This document shows, piece after piece, positions 35,148 through 47,326 of a stretch of 64,000 nucleotides of DNA. The stretch is from Saccharum officinarum (Eukaryota; Streptophyta; Magnoliopsida; Poales; Poaceae). Position 1 is the stretch's first letter. Every line of letters begins with the position of its first letter. The DNA is taken from assembly GCA_020631735.1 (NCBI GenBank), contig CM036209.1, forward strand, positions 5,927,451 through 5,991,450. Reading direction: 5' to 3'. Below the pieces are notes generated by a model that had not been told where the DNA came from, did not search any database, and saw only the letters and a list, made by a program, of their open reading frames with translations. Made by a program: the position numbers and the translations under genes.

Positions 35148-35163
35148 GCCTCCCCCTTAAAAG
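35148..35163 (-). other. Polypurine tract of the LARD
   Basis: Minus-strand CTTTTAAGGGGGAGGC sits directly before the LTR start TGTAACACCC. The preceding atctcgggacgcgattc stretch is typical of the 3' interior end in grass gypsy elements. Confidence 0.9.
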
Positions 35164-38100
35164 AATCGCGTCCCGAGATTCGGTGCGAAGAACTTTCTAA
35201 GGGAAGAGAAGCATGTTATCCAATTCCAACATCTGCAAAGCATCAGGCTACTTAGCTTCAAGCATCAGAGAGGCTAATTTGGAAGACAACTTTCTGATAC
35301 TCGCTCTAAGTAGAAACTTTGGTCTGGATAATTTCCTTCACTGACTTCCATGAAGCATTGTCGCTTTGGGAGGAATCCAATACAATACGGTACTTTATTC
35401 ACGGTGCACAGAGAGTACTGCGAGCATAGACTAATTTACTCACTCAGACGCCAACTGATGGAAAACTACATATTGTTCCACGTGTGCAGTTCTCTTTCTC
35501 TGATGCCAACACTGTATTATCTGAGTCTGCTGAGGGAACAGTGAGTGTGATAGCTGACTCTGTCGGTTCTGGATTTCTACCAACTGTTACCTAAGAAGAT
35601 TCTCTTATACAAAGGCAACAGTTATCTGGGTTGAATTAGATGCAATCTCTTGGGTAAAAACACATATAAAGTACCAAGGCACGTCAGTACAAGAGAACCA
35701 TTACCGCAAAAGGATGTTAGTTAGGTCTCAAAGACAACAAAAGTTGCAAGTATCCACCAAAATAGCTCTGTTCTGAAATGGCAGCAAACCAAGCTGACAA
35801 GACATCTCTCAAATCCTATGTTTTACTCAACCAATACTCATATCAACTTAAGACATTGAAGGGTCCTAGCAAGGAATGAGGTTACCAAGTTTGGGTCACA
35901 ATCCAACTTCGTTTGAGTCACTAACCGTTGACTTGAAGATAACCGGTGTAGTGCCACAAAATTCTGGACAAATTTCGTGTTCTTCCTTTTCTTTTGCTTC
36001 ACATATTGAGGCGTGTGTTTTGCACTCTCTCATCTTTCTCATAGTAGCAGAAGCCTTTCTCTAGCTGAGGATGGAGGCAATAGTCTTCCTGACATGTTCC
36101 TCAGGGAACAATTTCAATCGTTGATCTAGACACCAAATCTTGACGATGCACAAGCATTGGACTTGTGGGCTATTTTCATAGAGCACAAAGCATTATTTCA
36201 CACGGAGGGCATCCCTACGTAGATAAGGAGTCACACCAGAGAGAGTTGATTTCATCTGTATGACTGTCATCTACACAAGGATCAAGACTTTTGATAACTA
36301 GGTCAAATGCACAATGTGACGATAAATTCTTATCCCACGGATAACTTATCCAATATTAAGTGTTATTTGCCCTTTTTATCCAACGGGGATGACATATGTT
36401 GCTCACTCGATGACTGACGTCGTACAAGAACACTTGGGAAGAGTCACTTGTCTACCACCTCTTGCAGTCTGTTAATGTTCATGCCGGTGACTGTTCTTCA
36501 AAGGTCATCTTCTTAGCAACTTCAAGGGATATCGACTACATAAGGTCTAAGATATGAATCTTTAGATACGATATAGGGAGATAACCAAGGAAAACGGTCA
36601 CGAGAAATAATACATCGGTTGTTGTTTCATAATGGATCATAAATAGCAACTTTGATACCAGCGCGTGCCGAGCAGCACAACCTTGTGTGCGCGCCCACAG
36701 GAGGCTCTCGGTTTCGTCGCGGCACCACAAAATGCTAATCGTAACACCATTATTAAACGCACAAACAAAGTGGAATTTCAAGTGGCACCGATTAGGTGGT
36801 AAGAACAAGCACCAGACAAGGGAGGAGTAGCAAGCAAGGGTAGTTACAAGGTTTAGAGTCAACAAGGAGGCGATTCGAAGATTAAAACACAGCGCAAGAG
36901 AACATAGCTTAATTGCCGAAGACAACTGAGCAAGGGTTCTCGGTTATGTTGAACAACAACATAAGATCAAGATTAATAATGTTGAGAGATGTCAGAAGTT
37001 GAGATGGACTTAACAAACTTTCAAACAAAATGATACACCGATCGGAGATTGGGTCGATAAGATAGCCACCTGATTTCGCAAGCAAAGATTTCTAGATCAG
37101 ACAACGAGAGATTAGCGTTGCTCGAATCATCTGTAGGAGAGACAATCGGGAGGTCCAACATGGAATTGGCTATGGTCTCCAAAACTTGGCAAGCAACAAC
37201 TGTGGTTAAGATCGACGTTTGTTAGGACTTAACTTGGTTGGTCAATCAAACAAGGGCATTCTCCAAAAAGGTAGCGGATGTCCAAGGCCTAAGCAAACAT
37301 ATAAGGGGACTACGCTAGGGCCTATGGTTCAAGCAAGGCATGGATACAAAAACATTTAAGGGCTAGCAACCACGTCTACAGGCTCTGGCTCCTACGAGAG
37401 AATCTAATTAGAGACGACAACCAGGCGATTACGTAACGTGAGCGTTGTTCTAGGACAAAGCATCTTCAACACTCACATGCTCACCGAGGACAAAAGAGAG
37501 GTCAACTATGACACTACCTAGATAACAAGCATCTACACAGCATCACAGTTTTAAGCGGACACTTAAGATTATTGGTCAGGTTAGCTTAAGCATCCAATAC
37601 TAAGCAGAAGGTTCACACCTAACAAGAATTTATCCAACAAGAACTAACTACAAGTTTAGCTAAAACAAAAGCATGCTAAAGTAATCAACTTAGTGAATGC
37701 ACATCAAACACAAGTTACTTATTTATTAGGACAAAGGTGGGAGGAGCATAGTTATATGCACAAAGCAACAATCATGATGATGCATGCTTCGTCCTATTTG
37801 TCCTCACAAGATTGCCAGCCTAAGGTGACAATCACGTTCTATGTCGGTGACATATCACGCATTCTCTCGATATAGAGCTAGTCATCAGCTACATTCAACT
37901 TACGCATTCGTGGTTAGCGTACCTGCAGAAAATTCCATTGCAGCCCAACAATTCCTAATATAGCACACAATGAAAGTAGTAAACTAAATACTCTCCATAC
38001 ATACATCCCCTGATGCATATACTTCGGTATCATAGCTACCCAACAAATGTACCCACAATTAAGTACTTTCATAATTACATGGTTAAACATATAATTATGT

Positions 38101-38523
38101 CAGTAACCATAGCTAACTCTCCCCTAGACCGATGGTTGAACGGTCATGCTCTCCCAGCTCACACTTACCTTGGCTTAGGTGCGACGTTGCAAAAATATAA
38201 CTCTAGCGACATATATGGCTATTTCATATATGAAGGTTACCACTACCATTCGACCACAGGGTAACAATGCGGTCAAGTTATCACTCATACATACCTTGGC
38301 TTGGACGTAGATGCAAAAATTTAAAACCCCCAAGTTAGTACTTAATTAAGCCACCTAAGGGTCCTTAATTGGGCATAAAGGAAATGACCACTGGCATACT
38401 TAGATTTAAAATTCAGATTTGAACAAACCTATATATGTAGTAGCTATAAGTTGTCAAAAACTGATTTTTGCAAATAAAACCTTTGTTTTCAATACACATA
38501 TGACATGTTTAGGGTTGAACCTT
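35164..38523 (-). other. Non-coding interior of the LARD
   Basis: About 3.4 kb with no recognisable gag, protease, RT or integrase motif on either strand. The largest frame (36536-36925, minus) has no domain I know and looks incidental. The interior probably carries packaging and dimerisation signals, as inferred for other LARDs. Confidence 0.75.
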
Positions 38524-38535
38524 GCTCCGATACCA
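38524..38535 (-). other. Primer-binding site of the LARD
   Basis: Minus-strand TGGTATCGGAGC follows the 5' LTR end (...CCGTGACA) after the two bases GC. It matches the initiator tRNA-Met complement TGGTATCAGAGC with one mismatch. Confidence 0.9.
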
Positions 38536-38537
38536 GC

Positions 38538-41500
38538 TGTCACGGAATCGCCCAAATTATAAGAACAAAAGTACAAAAACAATCGTCGGAGCAATTAATT
38601 TCCCGTACTTAAGCTCCTATAACTCCGGTAGTCCAATAAAATCATGAGGGATTTCAAACCAACCAACATACAAGCCAAGATCGTAGTGGTCCAACATAAC
38701 AGGTCATATGTTACATCCATTTCATAAGTAATTCAACATATATCGGAGTTCAGTAGAGTTAATACAACTCAAGTTCAAAAGTAGCGGAAGCAAAGTAGTT
38801 TGAAAACTAATATCACCTTAATTCAAATACATGCCAGTACCAAGGTCAAATTCCCATAAAAGCAAGAGAGACGAGATAGCTCAGACGGATCATGCCCATG
38901 ATCACACTCCGCCACTACAGCTGGAGTCTTCTAATTCTTGCAGTAGCTATGTTATATCACAACCTGCAACAAGTGGGAATAAACCCTGAGTACGAGAAGG
39001 TACTCAGCTAGACTTACCCGTCATAAACCAGAAATAATGACACCAAGGAGTATGCAAGGCTTTATTTCAGTGGGCTAGCTTGACTCATTTGCGAAAATCA
39101 TAAGTTATCATGAATAAACTAATCTAAGTATTTTTGCATCAGCTTGATTATAACCTATTCAATCTAGGTAAGCACCTATGCTAAAGCAATCACTTGATTA
39201 ACCATTAACATCAAAGGTTAACATTTTAGGTTTAGCATTTCCAACATCATCCACATAACCATCCATGTTCCGTAATCATTACTACGATGCAGTAGCTCGA
39301 GTTAAGTGTTCACTATCCAGTGAACGATGGCGATTCGAATCGATTATTAACCAGCTGGTAAGTTATTCCTCACACAAACCTCACTCACCCGCTAAAGTGA
39401 GGTATTGGTCACCGAGTCAACCATTCAGGTAAAGTCGCGAGCTTGCCAGGAACCATTTGTACCCGGGGGCCGCCCGACTGCTCTTTGGCCTTATCATCGC
39501 GCCCCCGTATCCTGCCACTACTGCTCCGGTACAGTGCGTTGCGGGCAATCCACTCGGCCCGAATAATCTCCCAGCTTCGCGGTCGAAAGGTACCTTATTC
39601 GGCCAGCTAAATGTGAGGCATGCGTTCAACATGACCCGAGGGACAACAACGGACGGTCCTTAATCGACACAGGCGGAAACTACAAGCACCCCAGAACCCT
39701 GTCTGGTTGCCCAATACTTATTCCGCCCGGTCTCCAGTTATCCATCAACACTTGGTTATTTCCAGGATATCATCCATTTCTTAGCTAAAATATTTCATTA
39801 ACCACCTATAATTTCAGGTGACAGGAAATCACCGATCGCTATCGGTCTAAGCAGGGCTAAGCATTTATTCGATCCTGAACTAAAATAGGATTTCAGGCAT
39901 ATTTACGGGACAAGGAAAGGATATATATGCAGCAAGTGTTTTCAATCAACTCCTATAACTTAATGCAACAATACACATATAACATATATATATATATACC
40001 CAATTGCTTTTGTAAAGTAGGAGGCTTAGAATGCTCCGGGGCTTGCCTGGGATCCGACACAAGTCAGTAGTTGTCAGATGACACTCGCTGAGTACTTCCA
40101 TCTTCGGGATAGTTCCACCAAACACCGTCTTCAGGTTTGGCTTCAACATCTCATCCTTCACGTGGTGCATCTAGCGAACCTAAATGAGATGCAAGATGCA
40201 TGCGTATGAATATGATGAATGGTAACAAGAAATGCATCACATAATCATGCATGTAAACGCACGATTAAGACATAGACACCAAAAGCTAATTAGCTAACCT
40301 CACACAACCAATTAAAGAGGGCAAGCACATTAAGCCTAACACAAGTTTGACAAGATCACAAGTATCTTAACTTGACCACCATCAAGGTTATAAGCCACAC
40401 TTAGCAACACATGGAGTAAACAACCATGACTAGCATCTGACAATTTCTGGACTGCAAACAACATCTACATGCTTGGATCATAACTGGAGTTATACAAATC
40501 CAATAGCAATGCAACAAGACATTCTGGAAAGCTTATGAAATTTTCTACAATTCATCTTTAATCCTCTTAGCATGGTTCTCAAGTTAACTAAGTCAATTAT
40601 GCCCATTTACAGAAACTGGTCCAGAGATTCCAGAGAACAACTATTTCTGGAACCCAACTTGAAACAGTCATTACTCACAAACTATAAGGCCAAATGCCAC
40701 CAAAATTTAACACAAGCTAGATTAATAAGTTATTTACAACTTTGTTATAAGCATGTTTCTCATCAAACATCATTTGCATGGTGCAATTACCAAAGTCCCA
40801 GAAACTGTCCAGGAAAGCATCAATTGTAAGAATAAATATTAACTTACATTCCAAACATATATTTGGCTACAACCAATGTAACCATCATAAAGTGCATGTT
40901 AAATGATTACCAAAAAGCATAGTGCTCATCATTAAATAATTTCTTTTAATGTATTTCTTAATTTATTTAAATAGCAAGGTGAAATAATAAACATATATCA
41001 AAAGTCCATAATAAAATCTATAAAAATTACAGTAGCTCTTACATACACCCAATATTCCACTGTACAAATTTCAAGCTATTTGGACATGTATATCAACATC
41101 TATGAAAAAGACAAATTGCTATTGCAAGAATTCACGTGAGAGAAAGATACACTAATAAATCACTCATATGGCAACCAAAATTCATGAAATAATTACCACA
41201 CATTAAAAATCATATGAATAGCATGCCACAAAAATTTCACTTCATTTGGAGCCCTAGATCTACAGTTATGAAAATGACAAATACATCTAGCATTAAAAAC
41301 CTAGCTGCACAAATCCATTTTTATAGAGAAAACTTTAAACTAAAATATGCCATATTATAGATCTACTGCATAGAGAATTTCACAAGGATTCCAAAAAGTC
41401 CTCATTTACTATTTTATGATTTTTCTACAATTTACTATGAATTTCCAAAGTTTTAGTCATTTTTCTGCAAAAGGAAATTATTAAACCGAAAAAGGATAAA

Positions 41501-43407
41501 CACTTTACAACGGGACCCCTGGAAGAAACTTTAATTAAACCGAGCGAACAAGTCCTTCTTGCACTATTCAGACGAGTCTGTGGTTCGTAGAAAAACCCTT
41601 CCCTTTCTCCTTATTTAAGCCAGTGGTCCATCATCTTCTTCCAGAGCAGAGCGCACCAGCTCGGCCGGTGCCGGCGGCAGGGGGCGGCGCTCCGGTGGCT
41701 TGCGGATGTGGCGGAGCTCCAGGCGGACTAGGCACACCCGTTGGTGCCTCCAGCTTGGCTTGAGGTGGCCCGAGGCCGGCTGGCCACAAGAGCACGGCAG
41801 GCCGAGGCTGCGGCCGCGCCGGCAACAGCAGACGGCGGTCCTTGAGCGACGAGAGGCGGCAGCGGAGCACCAGAGCATGCCCGTGCAACTCCGGTGGGGC
41901 GCGGCTTGGCCTGCGGCTGGCTGTGGCTCCCTAGCCATGGGCAACAGTGGCAGCCTGGCTACAGCTCCGGCGAACCGCGAGCGCCTGCGAAGCTCCGGCG
42001 GACAGCGGCTGGCGCGGGAGCCCTGCAGCGGCGAGGCACGTGCACAGCGTGGCTAGGTGCGGCAACGGCGGAGGAGGGGGAGCAGCGCCAACCACAGCAG
42101 CGGCAGCGAGCTCGGCTCATGAGTTGAGCATGGCGGGCGGCGGTGCATCGGTGGTCATGGCGAGCAGCGTGGCCGGCAGCGCGAGAGAGGGAGCCGAGGG
42201 CGAGAAGGGTGATGCGGAGTGAGCAAGAGGGAGTGGAGAGCTCGGGCGTCCACATTTGATGGCAGGGCGCGCGGCAGCAGCTAGCAGAGGGAGCGGAACA
42301 CGCGGCAGCCATGGCAGGGCGCGACCGACGCATGGAGGACGTGTCGACATTCCATCGAGCACGTGGCATGCGGTGAAACGAGCAAGGTGGGGCACTGATT
42401 CGGGCTTGCTCTAGGCCGAATTTGGACTTGGGCCCAAAACCAAAGTTGGAGCCCACACGAAGCTCTACGTTTTTCATTAAGGAGCCAAGGTCATTAGAGC
42501 AACCGATTAGCAGTTAATTAGTTGCCAAAATGACAATGTCAACATGTTGATGGAGGTCACGGAAACTCGCATTCGGAGGTCAAAACCTAATCAAACTTAA
42601 TCCCACTTTTTGCATGCTCTTCTCCAAGATGTAAGCTCCAACTTTTATTTTTGGCTCAACTCAAGTTGCTTAACGAAAACACGAGAACGCGACATGCTAA
42701 CGTCGACGACGATGAATTCCAGACTTAGAAAAATTCTAAGTCTGAAAACATAAAACAGCCGCTGATTCATTCTTCGAGCCTCTGTTTGACTTATTTCCAA
42801 GTTGATCTAGCTCTTGGTCCAAAAACAAAGTTTGTTCTACATGATATGGACTACAACTTTCATTTAAGGTCCAACCTCAAAACTGGTATAGAACCTACTG
42901 TTCTACTTTGACCAAAGTAGGATCACGATGAAGCTCAAATTATCCTTTTTGATCAATTGGAGCATTTTCTGGGCATTTGCTCAACACGAACCTTTCTTGA
43001 CTTTTGTTGTAGAGTCCATCTAGAGTCATTTGGGCAAGGTTGCAAGGTTTGGTTGATGACCTATATTTCCATCCACTTAATAATGCAATTCCAACACTTA
43101 GTAAAGTTATTCCAACAAGCATATAACTTATCATTTCATGTGACTTTTTGATTCCAAACGTCATGAAACTTTTCCAGGGATCAATATAGATAGGTACTAA
43201 GGTGAGACACATGAAGATATTGCAATAACTCCACCCAAGCATATATCTTGAAAATGGCCTATATATATAAAGCAAGGGTGCAACATCCAAGTTTAGGTTG
43301 GGGCTCGCTTCCATAGGTTTGACCTTGACATCTTCATTACCACTTAATCTACCATATTTGAGCTCAATCCCACTGCTTAACTGGTGGCAAACACCTCGGG
43401 TGTTACA
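38538..43407 (-). repeat. 5' LTR of the LARD (4870 bp)
   Basis: Minus-strand LTR from TGTAACACCCGAGG at 43407 to ...CCGTGACA at 38538, colinear with 30314-35147. It contains the TGAGTAC-GAGAAG-GTACTCA hairpin (38987-39006), a GC-rich block (about 41640-42400) and a minus-strand GCTTAAATAA promoter-like element at 41611-41620. Open frames in the GC-rich block occur identically in both LTRs and are not treated as genes. Confidence 0.95.
41611..41620 (-). promoter_or_regulatory. TATA-like element in the LARD 5' LTR
   Basis: Minus-strand GCTTAAATAA directly downstream, in transcription direction, of the GC-rich block; the same element is present in the left LTR near 33355. The position fits an LTR promoter. 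Evidence is motif and position only. Confidence 0.4.
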
Positions 43408-44226
43408 CTGAGTCTGAGTTACCTCCATCCCAACGACGACTGTAAGGGTCACTTTGGGCCCTGCGTGGAGTTGGTGTGACTCTAAGCCAGTCCCCAAATT
43501 GTCTGTCTTCTGACCACCAATCCCCTCGGTCACATTCTCTATACACATGACCCAGCAATCCACAATTATAGCAAAAATTTGGAAGGGACTCGTACTTAAA
43601 ACGACACCAGAATTTTTCCCCTTCATTCTCGCCCTCCTTGGTACCCCTCTCCTTAACGGCTTACGGATGTCCAGGCGCACCTTGATGCGAAGGTACAGCT
43701 CAATAGCTGAGCCGTCTTGATCAGATTCCACCTCAAGAATCTGGCCTACGCTGTCACCAATCGCCTCACCCGTGTCTACATTCATCAACCCGATCGGTAG
43801 GTCCAGCACCCTAATCCATACTGGAATAAAATTGAACTCCAGCTCATCCAATTTCTTGGAGGTATCAAGATCAGCCACAACCAGCAAATCTCCCCCAAAC
43901 TCCCAGGGCCCGTCTGAAATCGCCATCTTCTTACCGCCCGGTTCCAGAAAGGAAAACAAGAACAAATTCTCCCCTAGCTCCTTGCATCTGATCCCTTTCT
44001 CAGGACACCAGACCTCGCCAAGAACACAAGCAATGCCATCACCGTAGCCCGGTTGGTGAGAAAACAGCTTACCCACAGCTTGCGGAATCTTCCCCATCTC
44101 CTTCCTCCAAGCGCCCTTCACCCCAGCCTCCTCCTCCTCCGTCAGCTTGAGCACTCTCATACTTCTCCCCCGACCCGCCATTCCCCACCTCTCCTGGCAC
44201 TTAGGTTGAAGAAAGAGAGAGATCAA
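43408..44226 (-). pseudogene. DUF4283 / zf-CCHC_4 protein (LINE ORF1 type), split
   Basis: A minus-strand frame whose likely start is MAGRGRSMRVLKLTEEE at about 44180. It contains a DUF4283-like region (ENLFLFSFLEPGGKKMAISD, GPWEFGGDLLVVADLD, IPVWIRVLDLPIGLM, GEAIGDSVGQILEVE), then after a frameshift near 43620 the zinc knuckle CYNCGLLGHVYREC at about 43535-43580. Such proteins are the ORF1 of plant LINEs and also occur as stand-alone gag-like genes. The frame is cut at 43408 by the LARD and resumes at 30313. An LTR element lies only a few bases upstream (44233). No endonuclease or RT is seen nearby, so the wider LINE is absent or lost. Confidence 0.8.
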
Positions 44227-44237
44227 TAGTCAATACC

Positions 44238-44545
44238 TGTTAGCAACCCTGATGGATTACTCACAGATAACTCGATTCAGAGTAACAGGATACAAGACCT
44301 CAGGGGAGAGGGAGATCGGAGCAGCAAGGGAAGGATCTAGAAGGAACCTGGGTACAAGAGAGAGGGGTAGTTGGGAAGGAAGATGAACAGTAAGGGAGTA
44401 GAGGTATTTTCTGGTTAATTGATTCGATGCCTGAACCTCCGCTTCCTTCTTCTCTTTGTACTCTTCGGCTCTTCCAGCAAGGACTGAACTGGGCTCAAGG
44501 CCCAGGCCCATGTCATAACGGCCCAGCCATAGCTGATCTCTAACA
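44238..44545 (-). repeat. 3' LTR (308 bp) of the F-box-carrying element
   Basis: tgttagcaaccctgatggat at the left end to ...gatctctaaca at 44545. The same length as the right LTR with about a dozen or fewer differences by eye. Preceded by target duplication ATACC. Confidence 0.95.
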
Positions 44546-45291
44546 TTCCCCCCTCCTTGAGATTCGGCTTGCCCCCAAGCCGATGCAATGGAACCACCAG
44601 GATCCCAAGGAAACTGCGAAAACTCTTGTTCTGAATATGTCGAGCTCAAGCAATCAGCATGGTACTGCACTTCCAGGTTGGTATTAAGAAGCCCCCATCA
44701 AGCAGCATCAGTTCCCAGCAGATTACCTTGCACTTGGTACATGACCTTGCAACTCAAAATTTTTGTCCTGTCACGTCAAGCAAGAAATACCGACAATTGC
44801 CACCACGCTTCTGCTGTACTCGTTGTTGAATCAGTGCACAGCCAGCCATACTCAATGATAGCAAGAGCTGCAAACCATCTGAATCAAACACACCTTGTGG
44901 ACTTAACTTATGTTGCAGCTTGAGCACCTTGTCGGCAACGGCTATATGGACTCCACCAGAATCATCAGAACTACCAACAACTGATAGATGCAAGTGAGAC
45001 CACAAAACCACTGAAAGTCATACCCTAATAGATGATAGCCAAGAGAATTGCAGCAACTTGCTGTAACGGAAGAACCACATCATACTAGTAGACGACACTT
45101 CACTATATAAGTTGATAGCATGTATCTCAGCCAATATGTTTGAACGTGGTGTCCCTTGAGCACTCTTCTGAAGCTGGAAACACAATAGGAGCAGCCCACG
45201 ATGACAAACTTGGGTTTCTGCAACTGTTGGCACGTACTGACATCCACATCTATCCAATGCTCGAGCACCCTTGGCAAAAGGTTTTGCGGGG
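44546..45291 (-). other. 3' interior of the element: pol-like tail and polypurine tract
   Basis: Minus-strand TCAAGGAGGGGGGAA (44546-44560) is the polypurine tract next to the LTR. Just upstream the frame reads SAWGQAESQGGGNV, like the end of gypsy polyproteins. The rest (44600-45291) has short frames only; one at 44754-45011 has no known domain. Confidence 0.7.
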
Positions 45292-46557
45292 CTAAACCCT
45301 TGCCCATCCTGCTTTGTATGGAAAAGGGGCCATGGAGGTGGCCTGGGCTGATTTTCCTTGGGCCAATGCAGTTGAACAACCATCAATCTTGCAACAATCA
45401 AGATAGAGCAAATGTAACTGAACTTGTATGATCTCCCTTGGCCCACGCACTTTGTGCTGCCCAACTCCGAGCTCCATGCATGATAGCTTGTTGTCAATCC
45501 AGCCTTGTGTTGGTGTCAAGCTCCAGCATCTTCCTCGGACAAACATCTCAATCATGCTATCAGCAATGGAGACTTTCACTCGACAAGAAACAAGGGACTG
45601 TGATGATCTGTTGTTCTGCTGGGAACCAACAATGACTGTCTCACACATTCTACCTAGCTTCTCCTCATGCTTCAAATCCTTGTCGAGCACAAACCAACTT
45701 GCCTGTGCTTGAGCATCACCAGGAGAGCCAAAAACAAGCTTATACCTCACATTTATCTTGTCTATATCATACTCATCAAGTTTCCTTCTTAGTTGAGAAC
45801 ACAGCTCTGATAAATCACATTTCTCATCCAACATAGACTTATGGCCACTTGCACAATTTTCGGCGAACAGCGGGAAGCCCCAGAACTTACTACCAGACCT
45901 CTGTGCGGGGATGACAACTAGGAGTATGATGCTTCTGCTGGGATGCACGTCATACGTGAGCGCCCAGATCATGGCTGTCTTGGAGATTTCCCTCGTGGTT
46001 GCCCTCACAGCAGAATTCAAGATACCAGAGTTAGCGCTTCCACCATCTCGTTTCAGTATCAAGAAGCCTTCCCAAATGTCGTACTCAACAGACTCGTAGC
46101 CTTTCCCCTCATGATGGCCATGTACAGCATAGAGCGCGGCGGTTGCTCGTCCAGCCAAGCTAGGCCGCCATGGTCGGGCGTTTGTAGGCTCAGCTCCTGC
46201 CACCGCCTCGAGCTTGGCCATGTAGAACATTGGGGCCAGTCCACGGTTGTTGTTGCCCCAGTAGAGCATCTCCTCCTCCCAGAGCATGTTGACCGGGACG
46301 TTGGCGAAGCAGCGGTCGCCAGCTGGGCAAACCGTCGAACAGTTGGTCTGCGCTGGCCCCGTAGCCACAACCCATGCCATCGATCCACCACCTGCTGCGC
46401 CTACAGCATCGGCGTGGAGCGCAGCGGCTGCTGCGAGTGCCTGGCGTCCATGACCGACGCTTGGTCGAGCGGCGCATTGAAGTGGGCGAAGCCGGACTCC
46501 GGGTCGTCGTCGAGGGAGCCGTCGTAGCCACCGAGCTCTGCGGCACGGAGCGTGCAC
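45292..46557 (-). pseudogene. Captured coding sequence of unknown family
   Basis: A 421-codon minus frame inside the LTR element. The first ~55 residues are a shifted reading of the F-box part. From about 46390 it looks genuinely protein-like (MLWEEEMLYWGNNNRGLAPM, MIWALTYDVHPSRSIILLVV, RYKLVFGSPGDAQAQASWFV) down to about 45560. I do not recognise the family. It follows the F-box frame with a shift near 46395, so both may come from one captured plant transcript. No intron-like interruptions are seen, as expected for capture through RNA. Confidence 0.55.
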
Positions 46558-47287
46558 TCGACGGGGCCAAGGCAGACACAGCGGAGAAGGTCGGTGTCGT
46601 CAGTCGCGAAGTCATTGCGGAACCGTTGTTTGTTCACCCCGATGAAGACGCGGTCGCTGGCGCCCAGCCGCTCGTCGCGGACGATGTCGGCGCGCCTCTC
46701 CTGCTTGGCGCGCGCGACGAGGAAGAAGGGCTTCGCCTCCATCTGCACCAGCGACACGGATGGGGAAGCGCGCCAGAGAGGCCTCCAGTGACGGGAGAGC
46801 ACCGCCGTGCGCGCTGCGTCCTTGATGGGGAGGCGGGAGACGATGTCGTGGAGGAGCACATCTGGAAGGCGGTTGAGGCGGTCGAGGTCGTCGAGCGCGG
46901 CGGTGAGGCGATGGGGACGCTCCATGGCGTCGAGCGTGGCTTGGACCGCCTCAGGACCGGGGTTGGGCTCATCGGTGGAGGTGAGGCCGTCCTCGTTGCG
47001 GATCTGGTCGGCGGACGCAAACCCAGCGAAGTCGACGGCGTCAGCTCGCTGCTCTGGAGCGGCCGAGGAGGCAGCTTCCAGCATCGGCGGTGACGGCGCG
47101 GTTGGCTCACGTGGAGGGTGCTCGGAGGTGCGAACGTTGACACCGAGAGGAGTGTCGCGTGTACACCCCACTTCGCATCCCACCGTGCAAGGCGTGCGTC
47201 CCACTTCGCGTCCTGCTCGTCGAAGCGCCTGTTGATTTCGTCGAGTAGGAACTGGGTAGAAGGAGAGAGCACGGTAGGAGAATCCAT
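46401..47287 (-). pseudogene. Gag-like start fused to an F-box domain
   Basis: Starts at ATG 47287 (context CACCATGG) with MDSPTVLSPSTQFLLDEINR, a coil resembling the N-terminus of grass gypsy gag proteins. After a one-base frameshift near 47160 the frame runs to 46401. Residues encoded at about 46877-46755 form an F-box, LNRLPDVLLHDIVSRLPIKD followed by AARTAVLSRHWRPLW. F-box proteins recruit substrates to SCF ubiquitin ligases. The region after the F-box has no recognised substrate-binding repeat. The fusion, inside intact LTRs, indicates capture of host sequence; the frameshift makes expression of the full fusion doubtful. Confidence 0.8.
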
Positions 47288-47311
47288 GGTGCTAGGGTTC
47301 CGAGAATCGAT

Positions 47312-47324
47312 GGCTCCGGTACCA
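47312..47324 (-). other. Primer-binding-like site of the F-box-carrying element
   Basis: Minus-strand TGGTACCGGAGCC begins two bases after the LTR end. It matches the initiator tRNA-Met complement TGGTATCAGAGC at all but two positions, so it is either a decayed tRNA-Met site or fits another tRNA. Confidence 0.75.
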
Positions 47325-47326
47325 AT

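Larger units (their letters stand above)
30314..43407 (-). mobile_element. LARD-type non-autonomous LTR retrotransposon, 13.1 kb
   Basis: Two near-identical long repeats (30314-35147 and 38538-43407) flank a 3.4-kb interior with no gag or pol. A tRNA-Met-like primer-binding site adjoins the right LTR and a polypurine tract the left LTR, so the element lies on the minus strand. Both LTRs begin TGTAACACCCGAGG. The flanks are atgag (30309-30313) and ctgag (43408-43412), a target duplication with one mismatch. LTR size (4.8 kb) and non-coding interior (3.4 kb) match the LARD class described in grasses; trans-mobilisation by a gypsy relative is inferred. Confidence 0.9.

Noticed and set aside
36536..36925. 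129-codon minus frame inside the LARD
   Set aside because: Cys/Leu-rich low-information sequence without retroelement motifs; the surrounding 3.4 kb is non-coding.
42940..43407. Extension of the DUF4283 frame to 42940
   Set aside because: This part is LARD LTR sequence; the apparent continuity is chance read-through after the insertion at 43408.
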